Source: Dehalococcoidia bacterium
GTDB lineage: Bacteria; Chloroflexota; Dehalococcoidia; Lucifugimonadales; Lucifugimonadaceae
DNA: 64,000 nucleotides
Assembly (NCBI GenBank): GCA_012959765.1
Contig: DUCO01000029.1
Coordinates: forward strand, 1-64,000
Direction of reading: 5' to 3'
The translations under genes were made by a program, and so were the position numbers. The notes beneath the pieces are model-generated. The model was not told the origin of the DNA. It did not search any database and saw only the letters and a program-made list of their open reading frames with translations. Below, piece by piece: positions 55,624 through 64,000 of this stretch (position 1 is its first letter; the number at the start of each line of letters is the position of its first letter).

Positions 55624-56463
55624 TTATGTAAGTGCCGATACCAGCTGTTCGAGAACTACCGCCACGCCATCGTCGTCGTTCGAAGCAGTGCTGTACTTCG
55701 CCAGCGACATTATCTCCGGAATGGCGTTGGCGACCGCAACCGACCAGCCGCAGTCGCGTATCAGGTCGATGTCAACGAAATCGTCGCCAAACGAAAGTAC
55801 ATCTTCGAGCGAGACGTCGGCGGTTTTGAGCAGATCCGCCACGGCGCCCGATTTACTAGCCTGCCGCGGAACCACGTTCAGGAACTGTGCTCGCGCGGCT
55901 CTGAAGACAACAGTGTTGCCAGACAACTGATCTTCCAGGGTCTGGGCCAGCGACTCCAAATTCTTGTCCACACCATTGATCGAAATCTTCGCCGGACCAA
56001 TTTCCAGCGCCTCTTCGAGCGAAACCACCATCGTAGGAGTCGCCATGTTGAATGCCCATAGTTCGTTTATGCCATCGTCGTGATTCACAGCGAACTGGAT
56101 CCCATCAGTTTCCACCGTCATTCTTGCGTCAGGAGCCTGCTCGTTCGACAGCGCCCAACACCGCCGTGCGTCGCCCGGGTCCATCAGGTATTTATGCGAC
56201 CCGCTCAGCCCAACTCGGCTCGATGCGACCGTGCCGTTCATCTGAACAAGTGAAGTGATCTCCAGAATATCGTCGCCAACCAGCGCCCCCAGAACTCGCT
56301 CAGGCCGTGACGTCGCAATGATCATCGGCAGCCCGACTTCGTGCACGGCGTGAAGTGCCGCGCGGGTGCGATTCGATAGCTGAGCCTTCGAGTTCAGCGT
56401 AGTTTCATCAAGATCCAGTGCTACAGCTTTTGGTGTCTGCGAAGAAAAATCCGGGAGATTCAC
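55624..56463 (-). CDS. HAD-superfamily (Cof-type) phosphatase
   Basis: 279 residues. Catalytic motif D17-x-D19 in VALDLDETTLN, motif II in IIATSRP (Ser/Thr), motif IV in DVLSFGDDFVDIDLI. The C2B cap between them fits the Cof/YidA sugar-phosphate phosphatase group. GTG start overlaps the stop of the upstream MFS gene by one base (TAGTG), and the next MFS gene follows its stop without a gap. Confidence 0.87.
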   Translation of the reverse strand: MNLPDFSSQTPKAVALDLDETTLNSKAQLSNRTRAALHAVHEVGLPMIIATSRPERVLGALVGDDILEITSLVQMNGTVASSRVGLSGSHKYLMDPGDARRCWALSNEQAPDARMTVETDGIQFAVNHDDGINELWAFNMATPTMVVSLEEALEIGPAKISINGVDKNLESLAQTLEDQLSGNTVVFRAARAQFLNVVPRQASKSGAVADLLKTADVSLEDVLSFGDDFVDIDLIRDCGWSVAVANAIPEIMSLAKYSTASNDDDGVAVVLEQLVSALT

Positions 56464-57752
56464 TATTCGCTATCTCCAGTGTTCACGCCATTCGACTCAG
56501 CATGGCCTCTGAGCAGCACAGGCCACTTTATCGCTGCCCCCAGAGTGGCGATCAGTCCGATCCCACCAAGCACCCCAATCATCATTGCCGTTCCCGCCTC
56601 TTCAGCGATCCACCCGCCGAGCAGCAGCCCCAGCGGCAAGCCGTAAATGCCAAGCGATCTAATTCCCATAATCCGCCCCCGGGTTTCCGCCGGAGCTTCT
56701 CGTAACAGCCCAACCACCATTCCCACGAACGTCACTCCGCCGCAGAATCCCCACAGAAGTAGCACCAGCGAGAACAGCCACAAGGGCGGCGTGAGAGCCA
56801 GGATCAGCATTAAAACGTGCCACGCGATCGAGCCGATTACCATCACTCTCGCCGGATTGGCGATGTTCTGCTTGATGCCAAGCACGAGCGCTCCGACAAG
56901 TGCACCAGCTGAAGCCGCAGCCGCAAGTAAGCCGATGCCTGTACCGCCAAGCCCGTAAAGCTCGTCTCCAATCACAGTCATCAGACCGTTCACGATAGGG
57001 AATGCCGAGAATTCGATCAGGAACGAGAAGAAGATCAACCCCGGCAATAGATCGCTCTGCCTTATATAACGCAGCCCTTCACCGAGCCCAGATTTGATGC
57101 TGCTGGAACTGAGTTTCGCGGTCACACTCCGTGAATCGACCTTCAGCGCAGCCAGCGTCGCCAGCGTCGCCAGCACCGTTATCGTCACGTAGGCCCAATC
57201 GAGTCCGAGCAGTTCGAAGATCGTCCCCCCGAGTATCGACCCGACAACCCTGGCACCATCCAGCGTCGATCGCGAAAGCCCGATCGCCCGGTGCAGCGAA
57301 TGCTCCGGAACGGCGCCTGCGGTGAGTGCCTGAACAAGCACCAGATCGAGCATCCGCACCATGCTTCCAGAAGCCACAATCACGTATGCGTGCCAGAGCT
57401 GAAGCGAGTCGGTAATTATCAGCGCGGTCAGTAAAAAAGCCAGAAATATTCCGAACGTCCTGACCCATACTTGCAAGAACTTTCGGTTGAACCGATCGAC
57501 CATCAGCCCATACAGCGGACCCAGCAATGTCCCGGCGAACTTGAGCGCACCGATAACGCCAACAAGCAGGGGAGATCCTGTGTCTCGCAGCACGAACATT
57601 GCGAGAACGATGATCTCCATCTCGATCGCCCACAGGCTCAGCGCTTCAGAAGACCACACAAACTTGTAGTCGCCGTAGCGAAGAACACCAAACGGGTTAA
57701 ATCGGGACTGAGCTTGAACGGGCGCGTTGTCGGAACTCTCAGATTCGAGCAT
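56463..57752 (-). CDS. MFS transporter (2)
   Basis: 429 residues, 12 helices, motif A as LYGLMVDRFNRKFLQV. EntS/DHA3-like, as MFS (1). The N-terminal cytoplasmic part (SDNAPVQAQSRFNPFGVLRY) is longer than in MFS (1). Overlaps the HAD gene by one base; 25 bp after MFS (3). Confidence 0.85.
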   Translation of the reverse strand: MLESESSDNAPVQAQSRFNPFGVLRYGDYKFVWSSEALSLWAIEMEIIVLAMFVLRDTGSPLLVGVIGALKFAGTLLGPLYGLMVDRFNRKFLQVWVRTFGIFLAFLLTALIITDSLQLWHAYVIVASGSMVRMLDLVLVQALTAGAVPEHSLHRAIGLSRSTLDGARVVGSILGGTIFELLGLDWAYVTITVLATLATLAALKVDSRSVTAKLSSSSIKSGLGEGLRYIRQSDLLPGLIFFSFLIEFSAFPIVNGLMTVIGDELYGLGGTGIGLLAAAASAGALVGALVLGIKQNIANPARVMVIGSIAWHVLMLILALTPPLWLFSLVLLLWGFCGGVTFVGMVVGLLREAPAETRGRIMGIRSLGIYGLPLGLLLGGWIAEEAGTAMMIGVLGGIGLIATLGAAIKWPVLLRGHAESNGVNTGDSE

Positions 57753-57777
57753 GTCGCCGATTCTGTCACGACCCGAG

Positions 57778-59019
57778 CTATCGCGCCTTACGCAACGCCG
57801 GCGTCGAAATCATCGCAATCGCCGAAACCGTCAGGCTCCCGGATATCCCGATAAACAGGGTCGTCTGAATCCCGAAAGCTTCAATACCAGCGCCGCCAAT
57901 AAGCCAGCCAAGCTGATGCGTAAGCACCACCATGAAATACAGACTCATCACTCGGCCACGCATGTTCTCTGAAGCCGTAGTTTGAAGAAGCACCGGTACC
58001 GAAATCATCCAGGCGGCGAATGCCAGACCCATTAGCGTCATAGCAATGCCCGACATGAGAACGTTCGGAGCAATAGCAAACAGGCCAACTGCGACATTGA
58101 GCATGAGCAGTGCGAACATCAACAAATAGCCTTTGCGCACTCGCTTACTGAATATAAACAGCACAATGGCTCCTATCAGCGAGCCCACACCGTTGAGTCC
58201 TAGCATCACGCCGTAACCTACCTCGCCCAGCCCCAGAACATCCTGCACCTTCACCGGAATCGCTGGCTGGTTCATCCCTATGAACAACGCACCAGAACCC
58301 ACGATGAGCAAAGCCCTGATTATGGGCGTTCGATAGGCGTATCCAATTCCTTCGCGAATGTCTGAAATCATGTTTTTACCGCTGGGAACGGGAACATGAC
58401 GAGTTCGGACTCGGTAAATCATGATCGCTGAGAATAAATACAACCCGGTCAAAACATAGAAAGCAGTGTCGTAGCCCAAGAGCAGCAGCGCACCACCAAC
58501 ACTCGGCCCAGCGATCGTCGCTGTCATCGATATTCCGGTGTTGAGGCTTGATGCCGAAACCAGCCTTTCGCGTCCCACAACATCAACCGCAAACGCCTGG
58601 CTTGTTGGGTTGTGTAGAGCAAACATCGCACCAGTTAGCAGTGATATTGGAATCAGATGCCACCATTCAAGTACATCCATGGTCAGCAACACAGCAGTCA
58701 GCAACGACATTGATGCGATGATCGTTTTCGAGCGCCACAGCAACTGCCACCGCTCGGTGCGATCAGCCAGTGCTCCCCCTATTAAGGAGATCGAAATAAT
58801 GGCGACTCCCGGCATCGCATTGACCAAACCCATAAGCATCGGCGAATCCGTTCTATCCAGAACGATCCACGCCTGAGCCATGTTCCTGATCTGGTATCCA
58901 GCGAACGTAGCTAGGTTAGAAAGTACCAGCAGGCGATAGTCGCGAATCGACAGCACACTGAACGGACCGTGTGCTGCGGGATCAGGAGTTCGATTTTCGC
59001 GTGGAGTGGTCGATTCCAC
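57778..59019 (-). CDS. MFS transporter (3)
   Basis: 413 residues, 12 helices. Motif A is GGALADRTERWQLLWR. Same EntS/DHA3-like group; the three carriers are clearly related in the FxxLxxRDYRxL N-terminus (FSVLSIRDYRLL here) and in the NMRGRVMSLYFM block, which points to old gene duplication. First gene of the MFS-MFS-HAD-MFS operon. Confidence 0.86.
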   Translation of the reverse strand: MESTTPRENRTPDPAAHGPFSVLSIRDYRLLVLSNLATFAGYQIRNMAQAWIVLDRTDSPMLMGLVNAMPGVAIISISLIGGALADRTERWQLLWRSKTIIASMSLLTAVLLTMDVLEWWHLIPISLLTGAMFALHNPTSQAFAVDVVGRERLVSASSLNTGISMTATIAGPSVGGALLLLGYDTAFYVLTGLYLFSAIMIYRVRTRHVPVPSGKNMISDIREGIGYAYRTPIIRALLIVGSGALFIGMNQPAIPVKVQDVLGLGEVGYGVMLGLNGVGSLIGAIVLFIFSKRVRKGYLLMFALLMLNVAVGLFAIAPNVLMSGIAMTLMGLAFAAWMISVPVLLQTTASENMRGRVMSLYFMVVLTHQLGWLIGGAGIEAFGIQTTLFIGISGSLTVSAIAMISTPALRKAR

Positions 59020-59245
59020 TGTTTCCGCGGCTTTCTCTGCCAGAACGGGTGCCTTTATTAGTGTTTTACGCGCGTGGACACGTGCGGGCGCTCGCGAGCA
59101 CGGCAGTTCCAGACGGGGGGATTAAGTGCCGTAATAGCCGCAGAGATTTGTTGAATCATGATTACCGCACGGTAGGGGTGAATCTCTTCGCTCACCACCC
59201 TGATCCTCTTTACCAATCCTATTCTCGAAACACAGCGATAAACCG

Positions 59246-60436
59246 TCAGTGCTTCACGATATACGGTTCGAGTAGAGATTCATTTATATCGACGCCAATG
59301 CCCGGTCGGTCTGGCAGGGTGAAGCCACCATCGGCGTACTGCCATGCAGTGTCAGACGCCTTGTCGAGTCGATCCGATAAACCACCCTGAAACTCCTGTA
59401 AATAGTCGGGTGGAGCAACTGCAGCACACTGCAAAGTCGCTGCCTGGAACACCGAAACCCCGCTCCCCATGTGAGGAGTGGTCTTGATTCCAGCCTTCGC
59501 CGCTATATCCATCTGAACCATGTAATCGGTAAAGCCGGTTCGCCCAATATCGGGCTGGTAAACATCGAGCGCACGGGGCTGCTGCACCCACTGCTCCATC
59601 TGGTATCGAGATCTAAAGTGTTCGCCAAGTGCTATCGGGGCACCCGGCTTCTTGACCAACTCCTGATGCCCAACCAAATCTTCCGGCTGCAACGGGCATT
59701 CGAAGAAGCGGACGTTTCGTTTACCGTACTCAATCTTCCCCAGTTCTGCTCCTTCATGCGAACCCATCCAGAGCGTATCGACCATCCACTGCTCGAGCTC
59801 TGGCGCACCCTTCTTAAGACCATCGAGCTCAGCAGTTCCGGCTTCAACATCGCCCGTAAGGAATATCTTGGCACCTCGAAGCCCGGTGTCGATCCACGAC
59901 TTCATATGATCGACCCGCTCTTCGAGAGTCGACCTCCGCACGCCCGACAAATAGACATCGAACTGGCTTCTTGGGTTCGGGTCGAGCAGTGCCGCGACTG
60001 GCGACTGTTCGCGTTTCCCAATCGCATCCCAAACTGCAATATCTATAGCAGCAAGAGCATCGAGCCAGTAACCAGACGAGTATCCGCGCCCCCGCTGGGT
60101 GTCGTACTGGAAGTCCCACAGTGCAGCCGGACTTTCGAACTCCTGACCTTCGATCATCTGCGAAAGTAGCTCATTCACGATCAAGCACACAACTTCGGGT
60201 CCGATTCCTGCGTTAGCCTCGCCCCAGCCAACAGTTCCATCCGAAAGCGTAACTTTTACGAGTGGCGTTTCTATATATCGTGCGTAAACCGTCTGCCAGC
60301 CCTGCTTGAATTCAAAACGTTCTGTCTGGCGATCACCCTCGTTTGCGCGATATGACTCCCAGTAGGAGGCACTATTTTTGAACGCCAGATGAATCGATTC
60401 GACAGACTTGATCGTGAAATTTGTATTGGCCGGCAT
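59246..60436 (-). CDS. Mandelate racemase/muconate lactonizing enzyme family protein (3)
   Basis: Enolase superfamily, 396 residues, more divergent than copies 1 and 2. Strand-2 K190 (GAKIF), first metal ligand probably D220 (WMVDTLWMGS), then E246 (FFECPL), E272 (LGEHF), D296 (YQPDIGRTG) and H322 (TPHMGSG). The N-terminal capping domain carries an extra segment (about 20-50). Specificity cannot be read; an acid-sugar or aromatic hydroxy-acid substrate is possible. Divergent from the ABC-importer genes. Confidence 0.84.
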   Translation of the reverse strand: MPANTNFTIKSVESIHLAFKNSASYWESYRANEGDRQTERFEFKQGWQTVYARYIETPLVKVTLSDGTVGWGEANAGIGPEVVCLIVNELLSQMIEGQEFESPAALWDFQYDTQRGRGYSSGYWLDALAAIDIAVWDAIGKREQSPVAALLDPNPRSQFDVYLSGVRRSTLEERVDHMKSWIDTGLRGAKIFLTGDVEAGTAELDGLKKGAPELEQWMVDTLWMGSHEGAELGKIEYGKRNVRFFECPLQPEDLVGHQELVKKPGAPIALGEHFRSRYQMEQWVQQPRALDVYQPDIGRTGFTDYMVQMDIAAKAGIKTTPHMGSGVSVFQAATLQCAAVAPPDYLQEFQGGLSDRLDKASDTAWQYADGGFTLPDRPGIGVDINESLLEPYIVKH

Positions 60437-60770
60437 AGGGTTCCTGTGCTTGGGTGCTGAAATTGGGCGGTGGTAGTGAAATTACGAGTAAAATGGCTCT
60501 ACCCTGAACCGTGTTCAAAAATGGTTAGTGGACGTTGACTTTTCAGGTGATCGGTGTATATTTCTCGGCTGCTTACGATACTGAGACTGAGTAGGTTTGT
60601 TCTACTTAGCCCGTTTCGTGGCAAGGCAATTACGAAGTTGGGGCACGACTGGTAACGAGTGGAAAGGTAACCCTTTTCATTTGAAGTAGTTGGATAGACC
60701 TTGATGATAGTTTGACAGCTTTCTCGTGAAAGTACGGTCGTTCTATATTTGGCCTTTCGGAGGAAATAGC
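60437..60770. other. Promoter and long leader of the importer operon
   Basis: Holds a good promoter at 60535-60562 and, from about 60569, a leader of roughly 200 nt before the GGAGG ribosome site. I see no known riboswitch consensus. The minus-strand enolase gene starts at 60436, so its promoter also lies here. Confidence 0.55.
60535..60562 (+). promoter_or_regulatory. Probable sigma-70-type promoter of the ABC importer
   Basis: TTGACT (60535-60540) and TATATT (60557-60562) with a 16-nt spacer; the best promoter match seen in the window. Confidence 0.6.
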
Positions 60771-62927
60771 ATGGATCTTAGTTTGAACAAGCGATGGGCG
60801 CCGGTGCTTTTTGCACTAGCTGGCCTGCTACTTGTTGCTGCCGTCGCCTGTGGAGGCGATGACGGTGATGACGATGCGGCACCATCTGGTGGTGGCGCAG
60901 CAGCTACTGCCGCACCTGCAGCAACAGCTGAAACCGCGGCTAAAGCCAAACCTGCAACAGGTGGCTCATCTGGTGCCGGTGCAAAGGCTGCAGAGCCTGC
61001 AAAGGCTGCAGAGCCTGCAAAGGCTGCAGATAAAGCAAAGGCTGCAGAGCCTGCCGCAACCGTTGCCCAGGCAAAAGCAAAAGCCACTGTGGCACCCTCG
61101 GGTGACACGGGTGGACCAGAAGGTTCTCTCGTACGGGCATTCCGCACGCTTGAATCTGTTTACGGTATTGGCTATGTTGGCCCCTACCGTGGATCAGCCA
61201 CCAACCAAATTGGTGGGATTGAAGAAGCACTTTTCATATTCGACAACGGTAACCCAATGACCCCGTTCCTAGTGGACACATGGGACATTGACCCTGCCGG
61301 TACTCGAGCACGAATGACTCTCAAAAAGGGTCTGAAGTGGCAGAGCCCAATTGGCTTTGAAGACAAGGACTTCGGTGAACTGAACGCTGCCGAGCTTGTC
61401 GAGTGGTTCAACCGCTCGAACGCAACAACTAACCCCGAAACCACATACGGTGACGGTGGTGACTTTGCTGCGATCTTCTTGGAAGCAAAAGCAGTTGACG
61501 AATACACGATCGAAATCGGTCTTGTTGCACCTGTTTACTACTGCCTGCCGGTCTCACAGTTCGGTTGCCTCTCAGCCGCTCGTGGAGTCCACAAGGTAAC
61601 GTCTGCTGACACCGAAGGTGTTGAGTGGGCACGTTCTCACCACATTGGTACCGGTCCTTACGTGCAGGGTGACTGCACACCAGGTGACCGTTGCACAATG
61701 TGGGCCATCGACAGCCACTGGCGACAAGTTGGTAACGTTGCTTCAATTACAGGAATCCAGGTTCCTGAAGCTACAACCCAAATCGCAATGCTGAAGAACG
61801 GCGCGATCGACATGACTGAACTTGACTACAAGCTGCTTCCAGATGTTGTTGCCGATGGCTTCCGCTTCTTGGAGACAATGCCTGGTGGTTTCGTTGGTCA
61901 GTCGATTCTCTTCCCAGGAAACCTCTGGGAGCACTCCCACGCACGAACGGCAGAGCCGCTTGCACCGTGGGACGGTCCTACTCTTGCTCAGGACTACCCG
62001 TGGATTGGTAACCCTTGGGGTCACCAGGGCGCAACTTGCACAGATGGTGATGGCGCTGGCCACGACCTCTGTGGAAACGCCCCTTACACGGACACCGACA
62101 ACGGCACTGGCCTTGACGACATGGAACAGGCTCGACTCGTTCGACTTGCCCTCTCGACAGCCATTGACCGTGGTGCAATCCTTGACGTTCTTTTGAACGG
62201 CATTGGTACTGCAATCTACTCCGAGTACATGGGTCCTGAGTACCCTGGCTGGGATGCTTCACGAACGACCGGTTGCTGGGACTGGGTAGGTAACACTATT
62301 ACCTGCGAAGGCACGGTACAGGACGTTCCATGGAAGATTGCTGACGGCGACCTTGATGTCGCAGGCGACCTTCTGACTACTGCGGGTTACCCGTTGGTAG
62401 ATGGCAAGCGTCAGGGCTTTGAAAAGCTCACACTGCAGGCTTACTCAGCAGAAGCAGGACCTGTTGGTCTTGAAGTTGCTGACACGGTCATGTCTGACTG
62501 GGCCCGACTCGGTATCGAGATTGACGGTCTTGTTGAGGACTACGGTGGAGTAATCAGCCCACGAATGCGACAGCGCATTCAGTTCCTGCCCGTTTTGAAG
62601 AACGGTGACGTTCACTCAAACGTATACCCAATTGACTGGCCGCTGCCGACGGTGGACACATCGTCATCACGACCTGGTTGGGGTGTTGGTTTTGAGTCAC
62701 AGCCGGGTGCGAAGTGGTTGTTCGAAATTCTTGGTGAGCAGGACGCAAGTGTCCGCGCTGAGAAGCACTTGACCTGGGTCGACTACAGCATGTTCTGGCT
62801 GCAATACGCCGGTGTGTTCCAGGTTCCGAAAGGAATCGTAGTCAACGACCGCATCAAGTCATGGAACGGCTACCAGCAGCACTACTCAAACGTGTCTGGT
62901 AACCCTGAGTTCATCGTGCTCCAATAA
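60771..62927 (+). CDS. ABC transporter substrate-binding lipoprotein, peptide/nickel (SBP_bac_5) type
   Basis: 718 residues from ATG 60771 (GGAGG ribosome site at 60759). Signal peptide with lipobox VAAVAC, then an Asp/Gly and Ala/Lys-rich linker with four near-identical six-residue units (AKAAEP). The binding domain starts near EGSLVRAFRTLESVYG and shows the family pattern PFLVDTWDIDPAGTRARMTLKKGLKWQSP. It is anchored in the envelope and delivers peptides or other oligomeric organics to the permease. Many Cys and Trp occur in the domain. Codon use has more GGT/CTT than its neighbours, consistent with high expression. Confidence 0.9.
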   Translation: MDLSLNKRWAPVLFALAGLLLVAAVACGGDDGDDDAAPSGGGAAATAAPAATAETAAKAKPATGGSSGAGAKAAEPAKAAEPAKAADKAKAAEPAATVAQAKAKATVAPSGDTGGPEGSLVRAFRTLESVYGIGYVGPYRGSATNQIGGIEEALFIFDNGNPMTPFLVDTWDIDPAGTRARMTLKKGLKWQSPIGFEDKDFGELNAAELVEWFNRSNATTNPETTYGDGGDFAAIFLEAKAVDEYTIEIGLVAPVYYCLPVSQFGCLSAARGVHKVTSADTEGVEWARSHHIGTGPYVQGDCTPGDRCTMWAIDSHWRQVGNVASITGIQVPEATTQIAMLKNGAIDMTELDYKLLPDVVADGFRFLETMPGGFVGQSILFPGNLWEHSHARTAEPLAPWDGPTLAQDYPWIGNPWGHQGATCTDGDGAGHDLCGNAPYTDTDNGTGLDDMEQARLVRLALSTAIDRGAILDVLLNGIGTAIYSEYMGPEYPGWDASRTTGCWDWVGNTITCEGTVQDVPWKIADGDLDVAGDLLTTAGYPLVDGKRQGFEKLTLQAYSAEAGPVGLEVADTVMSDWARLGIEIDGLVEDYGGVISPRMRQRIQFLPVLKNGDVHSNVYPIDWPLPTVDTSSSRPGWGVGFESQPGAKWLFEILGEQDASVRAEKHLTWVDYSMFWLQYAGVFQVPKGIVVNDRIKSWNGYQQHYSNVSGNPEFIVLQ
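60981..61052 (+). repeat. 18-bp tandem repeat in the lipoprotein linker
   Basis: Unit GCAAAGGCTGCAGAGCCT four times, the third copy ending in GATAAA. It codes for the AKAAEP units of the linker, and its copy number may vary between strains. Confidence 0.85.
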
Positions 62928-62964
62928 GAGCCCATGCTTTGGTAAAAAGTTAGATAGCTAACTT

Positions 62965-62994
62965 AGACGGGGGTCGGTTTTTCCGGCCCCCGTC
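62965..62994 (+). terminator. Strong terminator or attenuator after the binding-protein gene
   Basis: AGACGGGGGTCGG pairs with CCGGCCCCCGTCT (13 bp including one T-G) around TTTTT, followed by TGCTTTAAC. It lies between the binding protein and its permease, and could reduce expression of the permease relative to the binding protein. Confidence 0.75.
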
Positions 62995-63251
62995 TTGCTT
63001 TAACAGCACTTTGAATTCCGCCGGCAGCACCAAGCCCACCCATAACACAAAATCCAATCTGCTTCTGTTTGTTAGCGAGCGTTGACATGAACCACTCAAA
63101 ATGCTGAATTTCCGCAACATTCTTATTGAATTCAGGCACGCGAATGCAACCTGATTCGAGTAAGATGCTGGCGTGCGCGGTTAATGTTCGGTTAAATAGC
63201 AGGTCACAGTTGAATTGTTCAGATGTGACGCAGCTTTGGAAGTACCAATAA
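62995..63251. other. Interval between binding protein and permease
   Basis: About 260 bp after the terminator. No gene or convincing promoter was recognised. The size suggests the permease may have its own start of transcription. Confidence 0.4.
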
Positions 63252-64000
63252 ATGGTTAATTTTCTAGCAAGGCGATTCCTCTCATCAATAATCTCGGTGA
63301 TCGGGGCAACACTCGCAATTTTCATCCTGATCCAATTCCACAGTGACCCAAGGGAACTGTTCGTACCGGACTCTGGATATGGTATTTCTGAGGAACAGTG
63401 GGAACTTCTCGGCGACCGCATGGGGCTGAACGACCCGCTGCATATGCAGTACATCCACTGGATAGGCAATGTCCTCCGTGGTGACCTCGGTGTATCGCTC
63501 GCCCGTGACCGTGCCGTCACAGATCTCATCAGAGGCAAAATCGGTGCCACAATTCAGCTAGCTGTGGGTGGCTGGATATTCGCCGTAATGCTTGGAATAC
63601 CGATGGGGGTGCTGGCTGCTGTAAAGCGTGGCACCTTCTGGGACTATTTCGCCAGAAGCCTGGCCATTGTCGGGCAGGCGGCTCCACCTTTCGTTACCGC
63701 TCTCGTAGCAATTTGGATTTTTGCTGTATGGGTGGAGTGGTTCCCGGCAGGCGGCAGGTCACCCGATTTCCAATGGAAGGAATATGTCCTCCCCTGTGTC
63801 GCTCTCGGTTGGAGCGCAGCTGCCAGCCTGATGCGCCTCACACGATCGTCAATGCTCGAAGTAATGGACTCCGAGTACATCAGGCTCGCCCGTGCCAAAG
63901 GCGTGGGTTGGAACATCGTCATCTACAGGCACGCACTACGTAACGCACTCATCGCCCCGGTTACCTCAGCCCTGCTGGTTTTCTCCAGCTGGTTGAACGG
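63252..64000 (+). CDS. ABC transporter permease, oligopeptide/DppB type, cut by the window end
   Basis: The frame starts at ATG 63252 (VNFLARRFLSSIISVIGATL) and is open to the end (249 codons). A first membrane helix is followed by the periplasmic loop with MGLNDPLHMQYIHWIGNVLRG and DLGVSLARDRAV, and later the EAA loop EYIRLARAKGVGWNIVIYRH and ALRNALIAPVT, which contacts the ATPase. Family length is about 310-340, so roughly 70-90 residues are missing. The DppC partner and ATPases are expected just outside the window. Confidence 0.88.
   Translation, partial: MVNFLARRFLSSIISVIGATLAIFILIQFHSDPRELFVPDSGYGISEEQWELLGDRMGLNDPLHMQYIHWIGNVLRGDLGVSLARDRAVTDLIRGKIGATIQLAVGGWIFAVMLGIPMGVLAAVKRGTFWDYFARSLAIVGQAAPPFVTALVAIWIFAVWVEWFPAGGRSPDFQWKEYVLPCVALGWSAAASLMRLTRSSMLEVMDSEYIRLARAKGVGWNIVIYRHALRNALIAPVTSALLVFSSWLN

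Overview
The window looks like one contig of a free-living marine-type bacterium of the Chloroflexota, most likely a SAR202-like lineage. This is inferred from gene content, not from a marker tree: three divergent mandelate-racemase/enolase superfamily enzymes, an HpcH/HpaI aldolase, a DapA-like protein, an Old Yellow Enzyme homologue, three MFS carriers, heme A synthesis genes and a sortase sit among housekeeping genes. No rRNA, tRNA, CRISPR array, phage or insertion sequence was found. TTG and GTG starts are common. Many genes end in a very small hairpin followed by GTTTTC that overlaps the stop codon, and several families of short palindromic repeats fill the gaps.

Region 1 (1-8.8 kb) is an accessory stretch: an intact ArsM, a second ArsM-like gene with UGA at a conserved Cys, a broken methyltransferase, two aminoglycoside-phosphotransferase-fold kinases, an NHL beta-propeller, a zinc alcohol dehydrogenase and a broken acetamidase/formamidase. 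Region 2 (9-25 kb) is largely housekeeping: rsmD-coaD-coiled-coil, lysS-serS, a broken aldo/keto reductase, an Old Yellow Enzyme with an AUU start, and the operon ligA-unknown-unknown-pth-secreted metalloprotease, then a DUF1015 gene. Region 3 (25-36 kb) has two redoxin-fold lipoproteins (one with UGA in a U-x-x-C motif), a class V aminotransferase, a TetR regulator, tyrS, ribF, DAHP synthase, chorismate mutase, trpA, a CPBP protease and an MBL hydrolase. Region 4 (36-45 kb) has ftsH divergent from infC-rpmI-rplT (infC starts with AUA), then an alpha/beta hydrolase, ctaB, ctaA, a sortase and tsaD. Region 5 (45-64 kb) has a DUF2851 gene broken by an 11-bp duplication and then a catabolic/transport block: aldolase, three enolase-superfamily enzymes, phosphoesterase, SDR, DapA-like protein, three MFS carriers, a HAD phosphatase and the start of an oligopeptide-type ABC importer.

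The most notable observation is that two unrelated genes are interrupted by UGA exactly where their families carry a catalytic or conserved Cys: the ArsM-like gene at 1412-1414 and the redoxin lipoprotein at 26358-26360. In both, a stem-loop follows whose apical loop starts 20 nt after the UGA and has G as its second base, which matches the known bacterial SECIS form. The three in-frame UAA codons in other genes do not fall on Cys positions. This supports selenocysteine use, although no selenocysteine machinery lies in the window and the ArsM-like gene also has a frame break near its 5' end.

Limits: five genes carry stops, frame breaks or a duplication that could be real decay or assembly errors. 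Function calls come from motif recognition only.
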